Positions 44,289 to 53,334 of a stretch of DNA of 64,000 nt are shown here, piece after piece. A model generated the notes under the pieces. That model was not told the DNA's origin, did no database searches, and saw only the letters and a list, made by a program, of their open reading frames with translations. The DNA lies in NCBI GenBank assembly GCA_025056455.1, contig JANWVY010000007.1, forward strand, positions 1 to 64,000, given 5' to 3'. How positions within the stretch are numbered: the stretch's first letter is position 1; the number at the start of each line of letters is the position of its first letter. A program made the position numbers and the translations under genes. Origin of the DNA: Bryobacteraceae bacterium (GTDB taxonomy: Bacteria; Acidobacteriota; Terriglobia; Bryobacterales; Bryobacteraceae).

Positions 44289-45935
44289 ATGCAGATTACG
44301 CCACGCCGGGAGACATTTGACGCCATCGTCGTTGGATCAGGGGCGACGGGGGGCTGGGCCGCTAAGAAACTAACGGAAGGCGGATTCCGAGTCGCTCTTC
44401 TGGAAGCGGGACCCAAGATCACCCGGGCCGATTTTACGGAGCACAAACAGCCTTGGCAGCTGCCTTATCTCGGCATGTCGCCAAAAATCCTCCCCGACCG
44501 CCCGATTCAAGGTCTTTGCTACGCCTGTACAGAGCACAACTACAAGTGGTTTGTGAGCGACGTTGAAAACCCGTATACGCAGCTCAAGCCGTTCCACTGG
44601 ATCCGCCAGCGCATCCTCGGTGGCCGGAGCCTGAGCTGGGGTCGCCAAAGCTACCGCATGAGCAACCTCGATTTTCAGGCCGCCTCCCACGATGGCTACG
44701 ACGTGAACTGGCCCATCTCTTACGAAGATCTCGTTCCTTATTACGAAGAGGTCGAGCGATATGTAGGAATTAGCGGGATGGCCGAGGGCCTGCCACAACT
44801 TCCCGATAGCATTTTCCTTCCTCCCATGGAGATGACCTGTGGCGAACTGAAGCTACGTAAAGCCGTGAAAGAGAAGTTCGGGCGCACGGTGACGATTGGC
44901 AGAGCTGCGGTTCTCACCCGGAACCATAACGGAAGGGCAGCTTGCCACTACTGTGGCCCGTGCGAGCGCGGCTGCATCACGAATTCGTACTTCTCCTCGC
45001 CGTTTACAACAGTTGCCGACGCAGCCAAGACGGGCCGTCTCACGCTTATCACAGACGCCGTGTGTAGTCACATCCTGATGAAAGACGGCAAGGCCGAGGG
45101 CGTAGCCTACATTGACCGGATGTCGCGGCAGCCGCGTGAGGTCCGGGGAAAACTCGTCGTCTTGTGCGCTTCTACGCTGGAGTCGACGCGTTTGCTCTTG
45201 AACTCGAAAATTTGTAACTCCAGCGGAGTGCTCGGCAGGTATCTCATGGACCACATCTATCAGGGGGGAGCTGCTGGCATAATGCCGGATCTTGAAGCAA
45301 GACCCTGGGCCGGCCCTCCGCGACGGCCGAACGGCATCTACATTCCACGATTCCGCAACGTGAATCAGAAGGAGACCAACGGTTTCATCCGGGGCTACGG
45401 CTACCAGGGGGGATCGCTTCCCAGTTTTCATTTTGGGGCGCCAGGCTTTGGCGCGTCTTACAAAGAAGCGGTGCGCAAAGGCTACTGGGGAATTAGTATC
45501 TCGCTGTGGGGCGAGTGTCTAGCGCGAAAAGAAAACTACGTCGAAATTGATCAGTCGCGCGTGGACGCTTGGGGTATCCCAGTTCTAAAGATCCACGCCG
45601 AGTGGAGCGATAACGAAAAACGGATGTGGCACGATGGCCGCGAACAGGCCGCCGAAATGCTCAAAGCGGCGGGAGCCGTCGAGGTGCGATTGACGGGCCA
45701 GTATTCGGTGCCAGGATTTTGCATTCACGAAATTGGCACGGCTCGAATGGGGAACGATCCGAAGACAAGCGTATTGAACAAATACGCCCAGGCGCACGAC
45801 GTGGAAAACATTTTTGTCACCGACGGTGCCGCCTGGGTGTCGAGCGGATGCCAAAATCCGACTCTCACCATGATGGCCATTACCGTGCGCACTTGCGACT
45901 ACATCCTTCGGGAATATCGCAAGAAGCTGCTGTAG
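44289..45935 (+). CDS. GMC family FAD-dependent oxidoreductase
   Basis: This 548-residue flavoprotein has the N-terminal FAD site FDAIVVGSGATGGWAAKKLT and GMC blocks such as WGRQSYRMSNLDF. A C-terminal His/Asn-type block follows (IGTARMGNDPKTSVLNKYAQ, then VENIFVTDGAAWVSSGCQNP). It lacks a clear signal peptide, so a cytoplasmic or gluconate-dehydrogenase-like partner role is possible. Four cysteines in the middle (ACHYCGPCERGC) could bind a Fe-S cluster. Sugar, polyol or alcohol substrates are typical. It is divergent from the F0 operon and precedes the sulfatase by 45 bases. Confidence 0.88.
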   Translation: MQITPRRETFDAIVVGSGATGGWAAKKLTEGGFRVALLEAGPKITRADFTEHKQPWQLPYLGMSPKILPDRPIQGLCYACTEHNYKWFVSDVENPYTQLKPFHWIRQRILGGRSLSWGRQSYRMSNLDFQAASHDGYDVNWPISYEDLVPYYEEVERYVGISGMAEGLPQLPDSIFLPPMEMTCGELKLRKAVKEKFGRTVTIGRAAVLTRNHNGRAACHYCGPCERGCITNSYFSSPFTTVADAAKTGRLTLITDAVCSHILMKDGKAEGVAYIDRMSRQPREVRGKLVVLCASTLESTRLLLNSKICNSSGVLGRYLMDHIYQGGAAGIMPDLEARPWAGPPRRPNGIYIPRFRNVNQKETNGFIRGYGYQGGSLPSFHFGAPGFGASYKEAVRKGYWGISISLWGECLARKENYVEIDQSRVDAWGIPVLKIHAEWSDNEKRMWHDGREQAAEMLKAAGAVEVRLTGQYSVPGFCIHEIGTARMGNDPKTSVLNKYAQAHDVENIFVTDGAAWVSSGCQNPTLTMMAITVRTCDYILREYRKKLL

Positions 45936-45980
45936 CCATCTCCGCCGGCCTTGAGGCCGCTCCGATAGACTGAGAGTCGG

Positions 45981-47843
45981 ATGAAACGGAGAAACTTTCT
46001 TCTGGCAGCGGGCGCCGGGCCGGTCCTGCGGGCCCGCGGAGAGAACCGGCGGCCCAACATTCTCTGGATTACCTGCGAGGACATGAGCCCCCATCTGGGC
46101 TGTTATGGCGATGCTTACGCCATCTCTCCAAATCTCGATGAACTAGCAAAGCGCTCGCTCCGCTACCGTGTGGCCTGGTCGAATGCGCCCGTGTGCGCCC
46201 CGGCTCGCACGGCCATCATCACGGGCATGTATCCCCCGTCCACAGGCTCAGAGCACATGCGCTCTTTCACGAAGTTGCCGCCATCCATGAGAATGTTCCC
46301 TTGTCTGTTGCGCGAGGCCGGCTACTACTGCACAAACAACGTGAAGGAAGACTATAACCTCGAGCACACCGGGCAGGTCTGGGATGAATCAAGCAACCGG
46401 GCGCACTGGCGAAAGCGGCGGCCCGGCCAACCCTTTTTCTCAGTCTTCAACTTCACGGTGACCCACGAAAGCCAAGTGCGAAGGCGCCCCCATCAGCTCG
46501 TCCACGATCCGGCAAAGGTTCGCCTGCCGGCCTACCATCCGGATACGCCTGAGGTGCGGCAGGACTGGGCACAATACTACGACAACATCACAGTCATGGA
46601 CGCCCTGGCGGGGAAGGTGCTGAGAGAACTCCAAGAGGATGGCTTGGCCGAAGATACCATTGTGTTTTTCTACTCGGACCACGGTGCAGGCATGCCGCGC
46701 AGTAAACGCTGGCCCTATAATTCCGGCCTGCACGTGCCCTTGATCATCCATGTGCCGGAGAGGCTGCGGCATCTCGCCCCGGCGGATTACCAGCCAGGCG
46801 GCTGGACGGACCGGCTGGTTTCCTTTGTTGATTTTGCCCCAACGGTGCTGAGCCTGGCTGGCATTCGCAAACCGCCCTATTACCAAGGTCACGCCTTTAT
46901 GGGTCAGTTCAACGAGCCAGAGCAGCCTTTCCTTTACGGTTTTCGCGGCCGAATGGATGAGCGCTACGACATGGTCCGGTCCGTGCGCGATCGACATTAC
47001 ATCTACATCCGGAACTACATGCCACACCGAGTTTACGGGGCCCATATCGCCTACATGTTTGAAATGCCAACGACACAGAAGTGGCATGAGCTTTATCTGG
47101 CGGGCAAGCTCAACGATGCTCAAAAGCGTTTCTGGGAATCTAAGCCGGCTGAGGAGTTGTACGATCTTCAGGCGGACCCGGATGAAGTCCAAAATCTGGC
47201 CGAATCGAAGGCTCACCGGGCTATCCTTGAGCGAATGCGCGCCGCCCAGCTTGATTTGGCGAGAAAGATCAAAGATGTCGGCTACCTCGCTGAAGCGGAG
47301 ATCCAGACGCGTAGCGCTGGCGACGCTCCCTATGCCATGGGGCACGATCCGGCGCGATATCCCGCAGACAAAGTCATCGCAATGGCTGACCGTGCGACGC
47401 GGAAGCGCCGGCCGCCGTCCCGGCTCCTGGCGCAAGCGCTGCAGGATGAAGACAGCGGCGTTCGCATGTGGGCGGCAATTGGTCTCCGAATTTCGGGACC
47501 AAACGCCGTTCTGGCGCACCAGCCGGAGCTGGAGCGTTGTCTCTCTGACCGCTCGCCTGCTGTCCAAATTGCCGCAGCGGAAGCGCTGGCCAAATTCGCT
47601 GCGCCCGAGGCTGCCCAAAAAGCCATCGATGTTCTGCTGGATCGGGCGAATTTACACCGTCATGGATTTTACGTCGCGCTGCAAGCTCTCAATGCTCTTG
47701 AAGAGTTACGGGCCAAGCTGCAAGGGCGCAGGGCAGAGTTAGCCGCCCTCCCCACCCAGCATGAGTCGGTTCATCCTCGTATGCGCGAAAACATCGAGAG
47801 GGCACGCGATCACCTTGTTCGAAGTCTGCTAGCAGAGCGGTAA
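45981..47843 (+). CDS. Exported sulfatase with HEAT-like C-terminal repeats
   Basis: This 620-residue protein starts with a signal-like MKRRNFLLAAGAGPVLRARG. It has the sulfatase core: RRPNILWITCEDMSPHLGCY with metal-binding Glu-Asp, the formylglycine site CAPAR (Cys72 to Arg76), and FYSDHGAGMPRSKRWPYNSG. After about residue 450 there are helical repeats of HEAT type (LLAQALQDEDSGVRMWAAIG, VQIAAAEALAKFAAPEAAQK), an unusual tail. It needs a formylglycine-generating enzyme, not seen here. It probably desulfates a carbohydrate in the periplasm. It converges with the TPR gene 46 bases away. Confidence 0.9.
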   Translation: MKRRNFLLAAGAGPVLRARGENRRPNILWITCEDMSPHLGCYGDAYAISPNLDELAKRSLRYRVAWSNAPVCAPARTAIITGMYPPSTGSEHMRSFTKLPPSMRMFPCLLREAGYYCTNNVKEDYNLEHTGQVWDESSNRAHWRKRRPGQPFFSVFNFTVTHESQVRRRPHQLVHDPAKVRLPAYHPDTPEVRQDWAQYYDNITVMDALAGKVLRELQEDGLAEDTIVFFYSDHGAGMPRSKRWPYNSGLHVPLIIHVPERLRHLAPADYQPGGWTDRLVSFVDFAPTVLSLAGIRKPPYYQGHAFMGQFNEPEQPFLYGFRGRMDERYDMVRSVRDRHYIYIRNYMPHRVYGAHIAYMFEMPTTQKWHELYLAGKLNDAQKRFWESKPAEELYDLQADPDEVQNLAESKAHRAILERMRAAQLDLARKIKDVGYLAEAEIQTRSAGDAPYAMGHDPARYPADKVIAMADRATRKRRPPSRLLAQALQDEDSGVRMWAAIGLRISGPNAVLAHQPELERCLSDRSPAVQIAAAEALAKFAAPEAAQKAIDVLLDRANLHRHGFYVALQALNALEELRAKLQGRRAELAALPTQHESVHPRMRENIERARDHLVRSLLAER

Positions 47844-47847
47844 GCAC

Positions 47848-47875
47848 GCGGGGCGGCTTCCTCAGGTGGCCCCGC
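47848..47875. terminator. Hairpin between convergent sulfatase and TPR genes
   Basis: GCGGGGC and GCCCCGC pair over a 14-base loop in the 46-base gap between the sulfatase (+) and the TPR gene (-). The stem is strong but there is no T-tract; a Rho-independent role is doubtful. Confidence 0.35.
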
Positions 47876-47889
47876 CTGGTCTAGCTCGA

Positions 47890-48855
47890 TCATTTTGCAG
47901 CAGGTCCGTCGGGCAAGGCTGCCAGCCATTTCTCGACAAACTCCTTCTGTTGCGAACTAACCGTTAAATAGCGCTCTAATTCCCGGCGCGCCTCGACGAA
48001 TTTGCCGCTGCGCGTTAAAATCTGTGCAATCGAAAGCCGAGCTTGAGGGAACTCCTCTTGTGCCTTGCGAAGATAAAAAACAGCTTCCTCCCGTTTCTCC
48101 GGCTGATGAACAAGACACAGACCAAGGATGTACTCTGCCTTACTGTCCTGGCGAGCATGGCGCAACGCCCGTCGGGCTACGGCTTCCGCCTCATCACGCC
48201 GTTTGAGATGCATCAGAACGATGCCGAGATTTGTCAACACATGAGGATGATCGCCGTCGATCGCCTGGGCGCGACGCAAAGCTTCTAGAGCGAGCTCCAC
48301 CTTTCCTTCCCGCATATAGCGCGTTCCAAGGTTGTTCCAAGCTTCGAGATACAGCGGATCCTCTTTCACTGCGGCTTGGAGGAGTTCTAAAGCCTTTTCT
48401 CCATTTCCCCTGGCTTGAGCTTTAAGGGATTGTTGAAACAGCTTTCGTGCACTTTTCGGTGGAACGTGTTTTAAACGGTTGACGGATACCGTCTCCTGCG
48501 TGACGGGCGGGACACCGAATGAGGGAAGACGCAACCGGACTGGCGCATAGCTGTTCACGAGATTGACGTGCTCGCTGCGCAGCACAACGCCATCTCGCGA
48601 CACGAGGCGGATTTCCACCTGGTTGACAGTGAGATTATTCAGCTCAAAAAGACCCTGTCCTGCTAGAGGCACTTTTTCAATTGGTAAGTGGCTAAACGAG
48701 TCATAGACCTCTACGATCAAACCGTCTGGAATGCGTCCATGATCGGAAATGACTTCTCCGGAAATCCGGAATCGTTTTTGAAAATCTTGAGCAAACAGCA
48801 AGGAAAACCAAACCCATGCGACGAAACACAAACCAATCCGGCGAGAGAAAAACAC
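47890..48855 (-). CDS. Secreted TPR protein
   Basis: This protein of about 321 residues has a signal (VFFSRRIGLCFVAWVWFSLLFA), an N-terminal beta-rich part (about 30-130, GEVISDHGRIPDGLIVEVYD), which looks like a carboxypeptidase-regulatory-type Ig domain, and four or five TPR units (from PPKSARKLFQQSLKAQARGN). AGGAGG lies 8 bases before the GTG at 48855, which is preferred to the adjacent TTG. The domain pair suggests a periplasmic binding or assembly role. Function unknown. Confidence 0.8.
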   Translation of the reverse strand: MFFSRRIGLCFVAWVWFSLLFAQDFQKRFRISGEVISDHGRIPDGLIVEVYDSFSHLPIEKVPLAGQGLFELNNLTVNQVEIRLVSRDGVVLRSEHVNLVNSYAPVRLRLPSFGVPPVTQETVSVNRLKHVPPKSARKLFQQSLKAQARGNGEKALELLQAAVKEDPLYLEAWNNLGTRYMREGKVELALEALRRAQAIDGDHPHVLTNLGIVLMHLKRRDEAEAVARRALRHARQDSKAEYILGLCLVHQPEKREEAVFYLRKAQEEFPQARLSIAQILTRSGKFVEARRELERYLTVSSQQKEFVEKWLAALPDGPAAK

Positions 48856-49053
48856 CAAATATTCCTCCTAAGTTTTTGCAAAATAAAAAGTCGTTACGGT
48901 CGTGACGCTGGCATGGCAGCAACATGCGTCAAACGGAGCACGCGCGGGCAGATGAAGACACTTGTCGATCCGGCGAAACAGGGGACCCGATTAGGATTCA
49001 GCGGGAAGCGACAGCTAGCTAGATTGGAGCTGTCTCTGCTGGATGAAAACGAG

Positions 49054-49470
49054 CTAGGCTGCTGCCAACGATGCGGTTGCTAGCACCCAACGCATATGGG
49101 TAGGCTCAAACGGAGCGGCGCAGTAATCCGCCGCACCAGCCTCTAGAGCGTCAATCCACTGATTCACTTCTGGATGCCGGGAGACAACAATCACGGGAAT
49201 TTTTCTCCGCTTCGACGAGACGGCATCCAGAAAGGCGTTTAGTGAATTCGTGAAGCCGCAAAACACCACGTCGGGACAGGTTTCTTCTAGGCGCTGAAGA
49301 GCCGTGTCCAGATTCAAGCAAAATTCGGATGTTACGTCCTGCTGTTTCAGTACCCTTTCGAGTTGTTGCGCAAGGTCGAAATCCAAGTCGCATAGCATCG
49401 CTTTTGCGGGCGGATGCGCTGGGCTGGTGCTCCGCGAAGGTTTTCTTAACACGTGGTGTGGTGCTGGCAT
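49054..49470 (-). CDS. Receiver-domain protein lacking the phospho-Asp (pseudo-receiver)
   Basis: The protein of about 138 residues (from the ATG at 49470, MPAPHHVLRKP) is a single receiver fold: beta 1 AMLCDLDFDLAQQLERVLK, beta 3 CPDVVFCGF, beta 4 KIPVIVVSRHPEVNQ and beta 5 EAGAADYCAAPFEP. The Asp that is normally phosphorylated (end of beta 3, DVVxxD) is Gly, and the conserved Lys before Pro-Phe is Ala. It should therefore not be switched by ordinary phosphorylation. The longer frame to 49524 has no clear extra domain. A 409-base non-coding stretch lies upstream. Confidence 0.75.
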   Translation of the reverse strand: MPAPHHVLRKPSRSTSPAHPPAKAMLCDLDFDLAQQLERVLKQQDVTSEFCLNLDTALQRLEETCPDVVFCGFTNSLNAFLDAVSSKRRKIPVIVVSRHPEVNQWIDALEAGAADYCAAPFEPTHMRWVLATASLAAA

Positions 49471-49879
49471 GGTTGTTTTGGACCCTCCCCTTTTCTCTTT
49501 GTGAACTGCCTCAACGGAGAGCAACGTGTGTCAGCAGGGACGTGCCACGTACACCATAAGTCTAGCTGGAAAGATTGAAAACTTCCAATCGAAATCGTGA
49601 ATAGTGGGTATAAACGAGAACGAACCCGGGCCCCATTCTTTCCTCCACTTTGCTGCTGTGTCGAAAAATGCAACAGTCTCTCACGCCAAGTTGTGCGGGA
49701 AGTGTTTGTCTTAAGTGAAAGATCTGAGACGAAAATGCGGGAAGTGTCTTAGAGATCATCGTGCCTGGCCCGCGTGTTTCCTCGATGCAAGGGAGAAATG
49801 CGCCAAAGCTTGCCGCGCCAGCCTGAGCTCCGATTGCACCCGCTCGTTCTTCGCTGTCTTTTGCCGCGGCTGGGGGCGG
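49471..49879. other. Intergenic stretch of 409 bases
   Basis: No convincing gene is seen in this stretch between the peptidase/TPR gene and the pseudo-receiver gene, both on the minus strand. It holds the direct repeat TGCGGGAAGTGT at 49694-49705 and 49736-49747 (42-base period), which may be regulatory. The small open frames here have no family features. It presumably contains the pseudo-receiver promoter. Confidence 0.6.
49694..49747. repeat. Direct repeat TGCGGGAAGTGT, 42-base spacing
   Basis: Two exact 12-base copies (49694-49705 and 49736-49747) start 42 bases apart, about four helical turns, so a protein could bind both on one face of the DNA. The copies are each followed by similar TCTTA-type sequence. 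Function unknown. Confidence 0.5.
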
Positions 49880-51592
49880 CTAGGGAAACTCGATGGCCGT
49901 AATGATGCCTGCCACTCCAAGCTTGGCGTCCGGACGCCGCCGATATTCAATTCGCACAGGTGTGGGTTTTTGTGGACCGCAGCGAAACTCGAAGGTGGTG
50001 GAAGAGAGATTTTTGAGCAAAATCTCGCCGGGTTTTTCGACAAGCAAGGCTATGGTTTGATTGCCCGTGCGGATGAGAAAGCGAGCTGGCTCACCGAGGC
50101 AATCGATGCGCTCCAGAATCCCAGAAACTTCGGCTTCACCTTCGTTCTTCCGCCAAGAGTCTGGGAGGATCACGTCCACTTTCTTGCGCTCCGGACGCGG
50201 AGAGGGCGGCGACAGTTGAAGCGCCGCACGCGCCATTTCGGCCTGTTCGGCAGTGAGTGCAGAGTCCAGCGCGCGACGTGCTGCCGCCCGGGAGTCGCTC
50301 ACCTTACCGAGAGCCATGTAGCTAACGGCGAGCGCATGCCAGAAGTAGGACTGTCGGGGAAACACCGAAGCAGCGTGTTCGAGGTGAGGGATTGCGAGCG
50401 CATGCTGGCCGTTTTGCTGGTAGTCGACGCCGAGAAGAAAGTGTGCTTCGGCGTAGTTCGGATCCAGGGTGACCGCCTGGCGCAAATGGGGTAGATACTG
50501 CTCCCGGCTTGCCCCTTCGTCGCGCAGCAACATGGCATATTCAAAGTGCACGTCGGCGGGGACCTGTGGGGTCTCTAGCACGTTCTGGAAATGCAGCTTG
50601 GCTTGCTGCGTACGCCGATCGGCAAGAGCCAGCAAGGCGAGGGCTCGCGAAATCGCGGCTGGATTTTCGGCTACCCGCCGGCTCAGCTTCTGGTAGCTCC
50701 GTTGCGCCGCTTCCGGGCGGCGGCAGGCATAGGCAAGTTCGGCGAAGGCCAGCTCCCCCTCGATATCGGAAAGCGGCGTCAGGGTGGTTGCTGCGGGCGC
50801 CGTCTCCACAAGCAGGGGGTATTCCGCCACAGGCAGGGCTCCCTGGCGGAGGTAGCGCTCCACCTCAGCCAGCAACTCCGCCAGCGACTTCCCAAAAAAC
50901 CTCTGCAAAGCGGCGCCAGGTGGCTCGCCCGCTGCAACGGCTTGAAAAAAAGCCGAAAAAACTCCTCGAAAAGTTTCGCCCAGGCGTAGGCAGTGCACGA
51001 GGGCCCAGCTCTGGGCATAAAAAACGCTCGCGCGGGAGATTTCGTCGTAGACTGGCGAATTGCTAGTAACGGCGGCGAAGTCGCTAGCTGCCATCCACGA
51101 GGCTTTTCCAAGCAGCGCCACGTGATGTTCGATGGGCCGGCCCAAACGCAACTTCCCACTGGCCAACTCCAGCGTGGAGTAAAACTCGGCCAGGCCTTCT
51201 TCGAGCCATTTCGGCAAAGGGCCCGTCGTGTGATGCAGCACGAGGTGGACATATTCATGCAAGAGGATGCGAGAAAGCTCGGCGCCCACGCGAACCACGA
51301 TGTAGTCGCGCAAGGGAGCGCTTTGATAAAACCCGCGCGCTCCAGGTCCTGGCTGGACAGTGGCAAAGAGAGTCTCTGAGGCCAGGGCGTAGACCGTGAC
51401 CGGTAAGGGAGATTGGGATGATTGGGGAAGCAGGAAGGAGAACGCACGGCGCGCCCGCTCGAGTTGCTCCAGGCTTTGGCGGGCCGTTTTTTCTCCAGCG
51501 TCAGTCACGATGGCGAACGGACCGGCCTCGAGCCTAAGCCACCGCGGCTCGGCCCGGCCGGCCAGCAGGAGCAGGACGAGGAAAACCCGCAT
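49880..51592 (-). CDS. Exported HExxH metallopeptidase with TPR domain
   Basis: This 570-residue protein has a signal peptide (MRVFLVLLLLAGRAEP). The zinc site HEYVH is at 112-116 (LSRILLHEYVHLVLHH) and the third ligand is likely the Glu in WLEEGLAEFYS near 132, giving a gluzincin-like (peptidase MA) arrangement. TPR-like repeats fill residues 270-450 (HFEYAMLLRDEGASREQYLP, EAHFLLGVDYQQNGQHALAI). The last 100 residues are a separate beta-rich domain. Substrate unknown. It is divergent from rpoN with about 41 bases between starts, so the promoters may be interlinked. Confidence 0.85.
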   Translation of the reverse strand: MRVFLVLLLLAGRAEPRWLRLEAGPFAIVTDAGEKTARQSLEQLERARRAFSFLLPQSSQSPLPVTVYALASETLFATVQPGPGARGFYQSAPLRDYIVVRVGAELSRILLHEYVHLVLHHTTGPLPKWLEEGLAEFYSTLELASGKLRLGRPIEHHVALLGKASWMAASDFAAVTSNSPVYDEISRASVFYAQSWALVHCLRLGETFRGVFSAFFQAVAAGEPPGAALQRFFGKSLAELLAEVERYLRQGALPVAEYPLLVETAPAATTLTPLSDIEGELAFAELAYACRRPEAAQRSYQKLSRRVAENPAAISRALALLALADRRTQQAKLHFQNVLETPQVPADVHFEYAMLLRDEGASREQYLPHLRQAVTLDPNYAEAHFLLGVDYQQNGQHALAIPHLEHAASVFPRQSYFWHALAVSYMALGKVSDSRAAARRALDSALTAEQAEMARAALQLSPPSPRPERKKVDVILPDSWRKNEGEAEVSGILERIDCLGEPARFLIRTGNQTIALLVEKPGEILLKNLSSTTFEFRCGPQKPTPVRIEYRRRPDAKLGVAGIITAIEFP

Positions 51593-51633
51593 TCCTCTTT
51601 ATTCTACGGCGCGATAGAATGGGGGCAGAGAGA

Positions 51634-53262
51634 ATGAGCTTGCTTTCACCGAAGCTACAGCTAAAGGTTGCGCAAAAGCAGATCCTCACGCCGGGCCTGG
51701 TCCAGATGGTGACCGTGCTCCAGCTCAACCGCCAAGAGCTGCGCGAAATGATTGCGGCGGAAATGGCCAATAATCCGTTTCTGGAGGAAGGCGCCGAGGG
51801 CGAGGAGCTGACGCCGCAAGAAGTTCAAGCTTTGCTGGAGGCTGAAAGAAATCCCGAGCCGGCCGACCAGTCCATCACCGAGACCATCCGCGAGGCCGCA
51901 CAGCCCGATGGCATTTTCGCCCTCGATGCGGGGGAGTTGGAGGGGCGAGATGGGAGCGGTGCCTCAGGTTTGGAGGGCCCAGATGCCCTCGAAACGGGCC
52001 TCGGGGCCGACGCTTCGGCTGGCGATCCCGTGCTCGCCTTGGAAGAACCGGGCGCGGGTTCGCAGACCACCGATAGCTTTGAGGAGATCGATTTTGGCTC
52101 TTATTTTGACGATTATCTGGATCCAGGGTTCAAATCGCCGGCCGCAGAATCGGTCGAAAAGCCTTCCTTTGAGACCTTCCTTTCGTCGCCGGTCACGCTA
52201 GCCAGCCATCTTGAACAGCAACTTGCCTTGATGGTTCTGACGGACCCCGTTCGTGCGGCGGCGGATGTCATTGTCGGGAATTTGGACGAAAACGGCTATT
52301 TGAATGATCGTCTGGAGGACCTCGCAGCACTCGGAAACTTCCAACTAGAGGATTTGGAAGCCGCGCTGAAGGCCGTGCAGTCTTGCGACCCGGCGGGCGT
52401 GGGGGCGCGCAACCCCCGCGAGTGTCTCTTGTTGCAACTGGAAAGCCGGAATGGAAAAGGGGGCGTAGCCTGGCAGATTGTCTCCGATCACATGAAGTTG
52501 TTGGAGACGCGCCAGTTTAAAGAGCTGGCCAAAGTTCTCGGGCGTCCTCTCGAACACATCCAAATCGCAGTCCAGGTGATCCGGCATCTCGATCCCCGCC
52601 CAGGATTGCGCTACTCCGGACCAGCCGCCCGGCAGGTTGAACCCGATGTTTACATCTACAAAGACGGGGACGATTACATCATTCAAATCAGCGATGAGGA
52701 TTTGCCGCAGCTGCGCCTCAATTCTCAATACCGCCGCCTCATTGACCGTGACCAGGAGCCCAGCAAAGAAGTACGCAACTACATGCGGGAACGCTACGCT
52801 TCGGCGCTCCAACTCATGAAAAATATCGAGCAGCGAAAACAAACCATTTTTAAGGTTTGCCAGGCCATCGTGAACCGGCAGACGGAGTTTTTGGAACGCG
52901 GAATTGATTATCTGCGGCCGATGATGATCAAGGATGTAGCCGAAGAGATCGGCGTCCACGCCTCCACCGTAAGCCGCGCCGTGGCAAACAAGTACGCACA
53001 CACGCCCCAAGGCGTTTTCGAATTGCGTTTCTTTTTCTCCGAAGCGGTGCAGGGGCCCTCGGGCGGAGGGACGCCGCTGCTCATTTTGAAAAGGCGTGTC
53101 AAAAAGATGATTGAAGAGGAAGATCCGGCTCATCCCTTAACCGACGAACAAATCACCGAGCGCCTTCTTGCCGAAGGCATCCAGGTGACACGCCGCACCG
53201 TGGCCAAGTACCGCGAGGATATGAAGATACCTTCGACCCACCAAAGACGGCGTCGAGAGTAG
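51634..53262 (+). CDS. rpoN: RNA polymerase sigma-54 factor
   Basis: Sigma-54 directs RNA polymerase to -24/-12 promoters and needs enhancer-binding activators. Region I is present at the N-terminus (LKVAQKQILTPGLVQMVTVL, then ANNPFLEE), followed by an acidic region II of about 120 residues, the core-binding region, and the C-terminal DNA-binding part with the RpoN box RRTVAKYRE near the end. The ATG at 51634 (MSLLSPKLQ) is the typical start; an ATG at 51619 is also in frame. The rpoN-hpf-rapZ order is the known conserved cluster, here without the phosphotransferase gene ptsN. Confidence 0.95.
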   Translation: MSLLSPKLQLKVAQKQILTPGLVQMVTVLQLNRQELREMIAAEMANNPFLEEGAEGEELTPQEVQALLEAERNPEPADQSITETIREAAQPDGIFALDAGELEGRDGSGASGLEGPDALETGLGADASAGDPVLALEEPGAGSQTTDSFEEIDFGSYFDDYLDPGFKSPAAESVEKPSFETFLSSPVTLASHLEQQLALMVLTDPVRAAADVIVGNLDENGYLNDRLEDLAALGNFQLEDLEAALKAVQSCDPAGVGARNPRECLLLQLESRNGKGGVAWQIVSDHMKLLETRQFKELAKVLGRPLEHIQIAVQVIRHLDPRPGLRYSGPAARQVEPDVYIYKDGDDYIIQISDEDLPQLRLNSQYRRLIDRDQEPSKEVRNYMRERYASALQLMKNIEQRKQTIFKVCQAIVNRQTEFLERGIDYLRPMMIKDVAEEIGVHASTVSRAVANKYAHTPQGVFELRFFFSEAVQGPSGGGTPLLILKRRVKKMIEEEDPAHPLTDEQITERLLAEGIQVTRRTVAKYREDMKIPSTHQRRRRE

Positions 53263-53334
53263 CTTCTTTTGTTTTCCAAGCGAGGTGCGATGACCCGTAG
53301 CCGCAGGAGCTCGGATTTCCTGGGGAGGAACTCC

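Noticed and set aside
46440-47618. 392-residue open frame opposite the sulfatase
   Set aside because: It is a codon-bias shadow of the sulfatase; no domain motif or ribosome binding site.
49715-50494. 259-residue plus-strand open frame across the intergenic gap
   Set aside because: It overlaps the HExxH peptidase gene in a different frame, is Arg/Cys-rich and matches no family.
52345-53133. 262-residue open frame opposite rpoN
   Set aside because: Shadow frame of rpoN; conserved RpoN motifs are on the plus strand.
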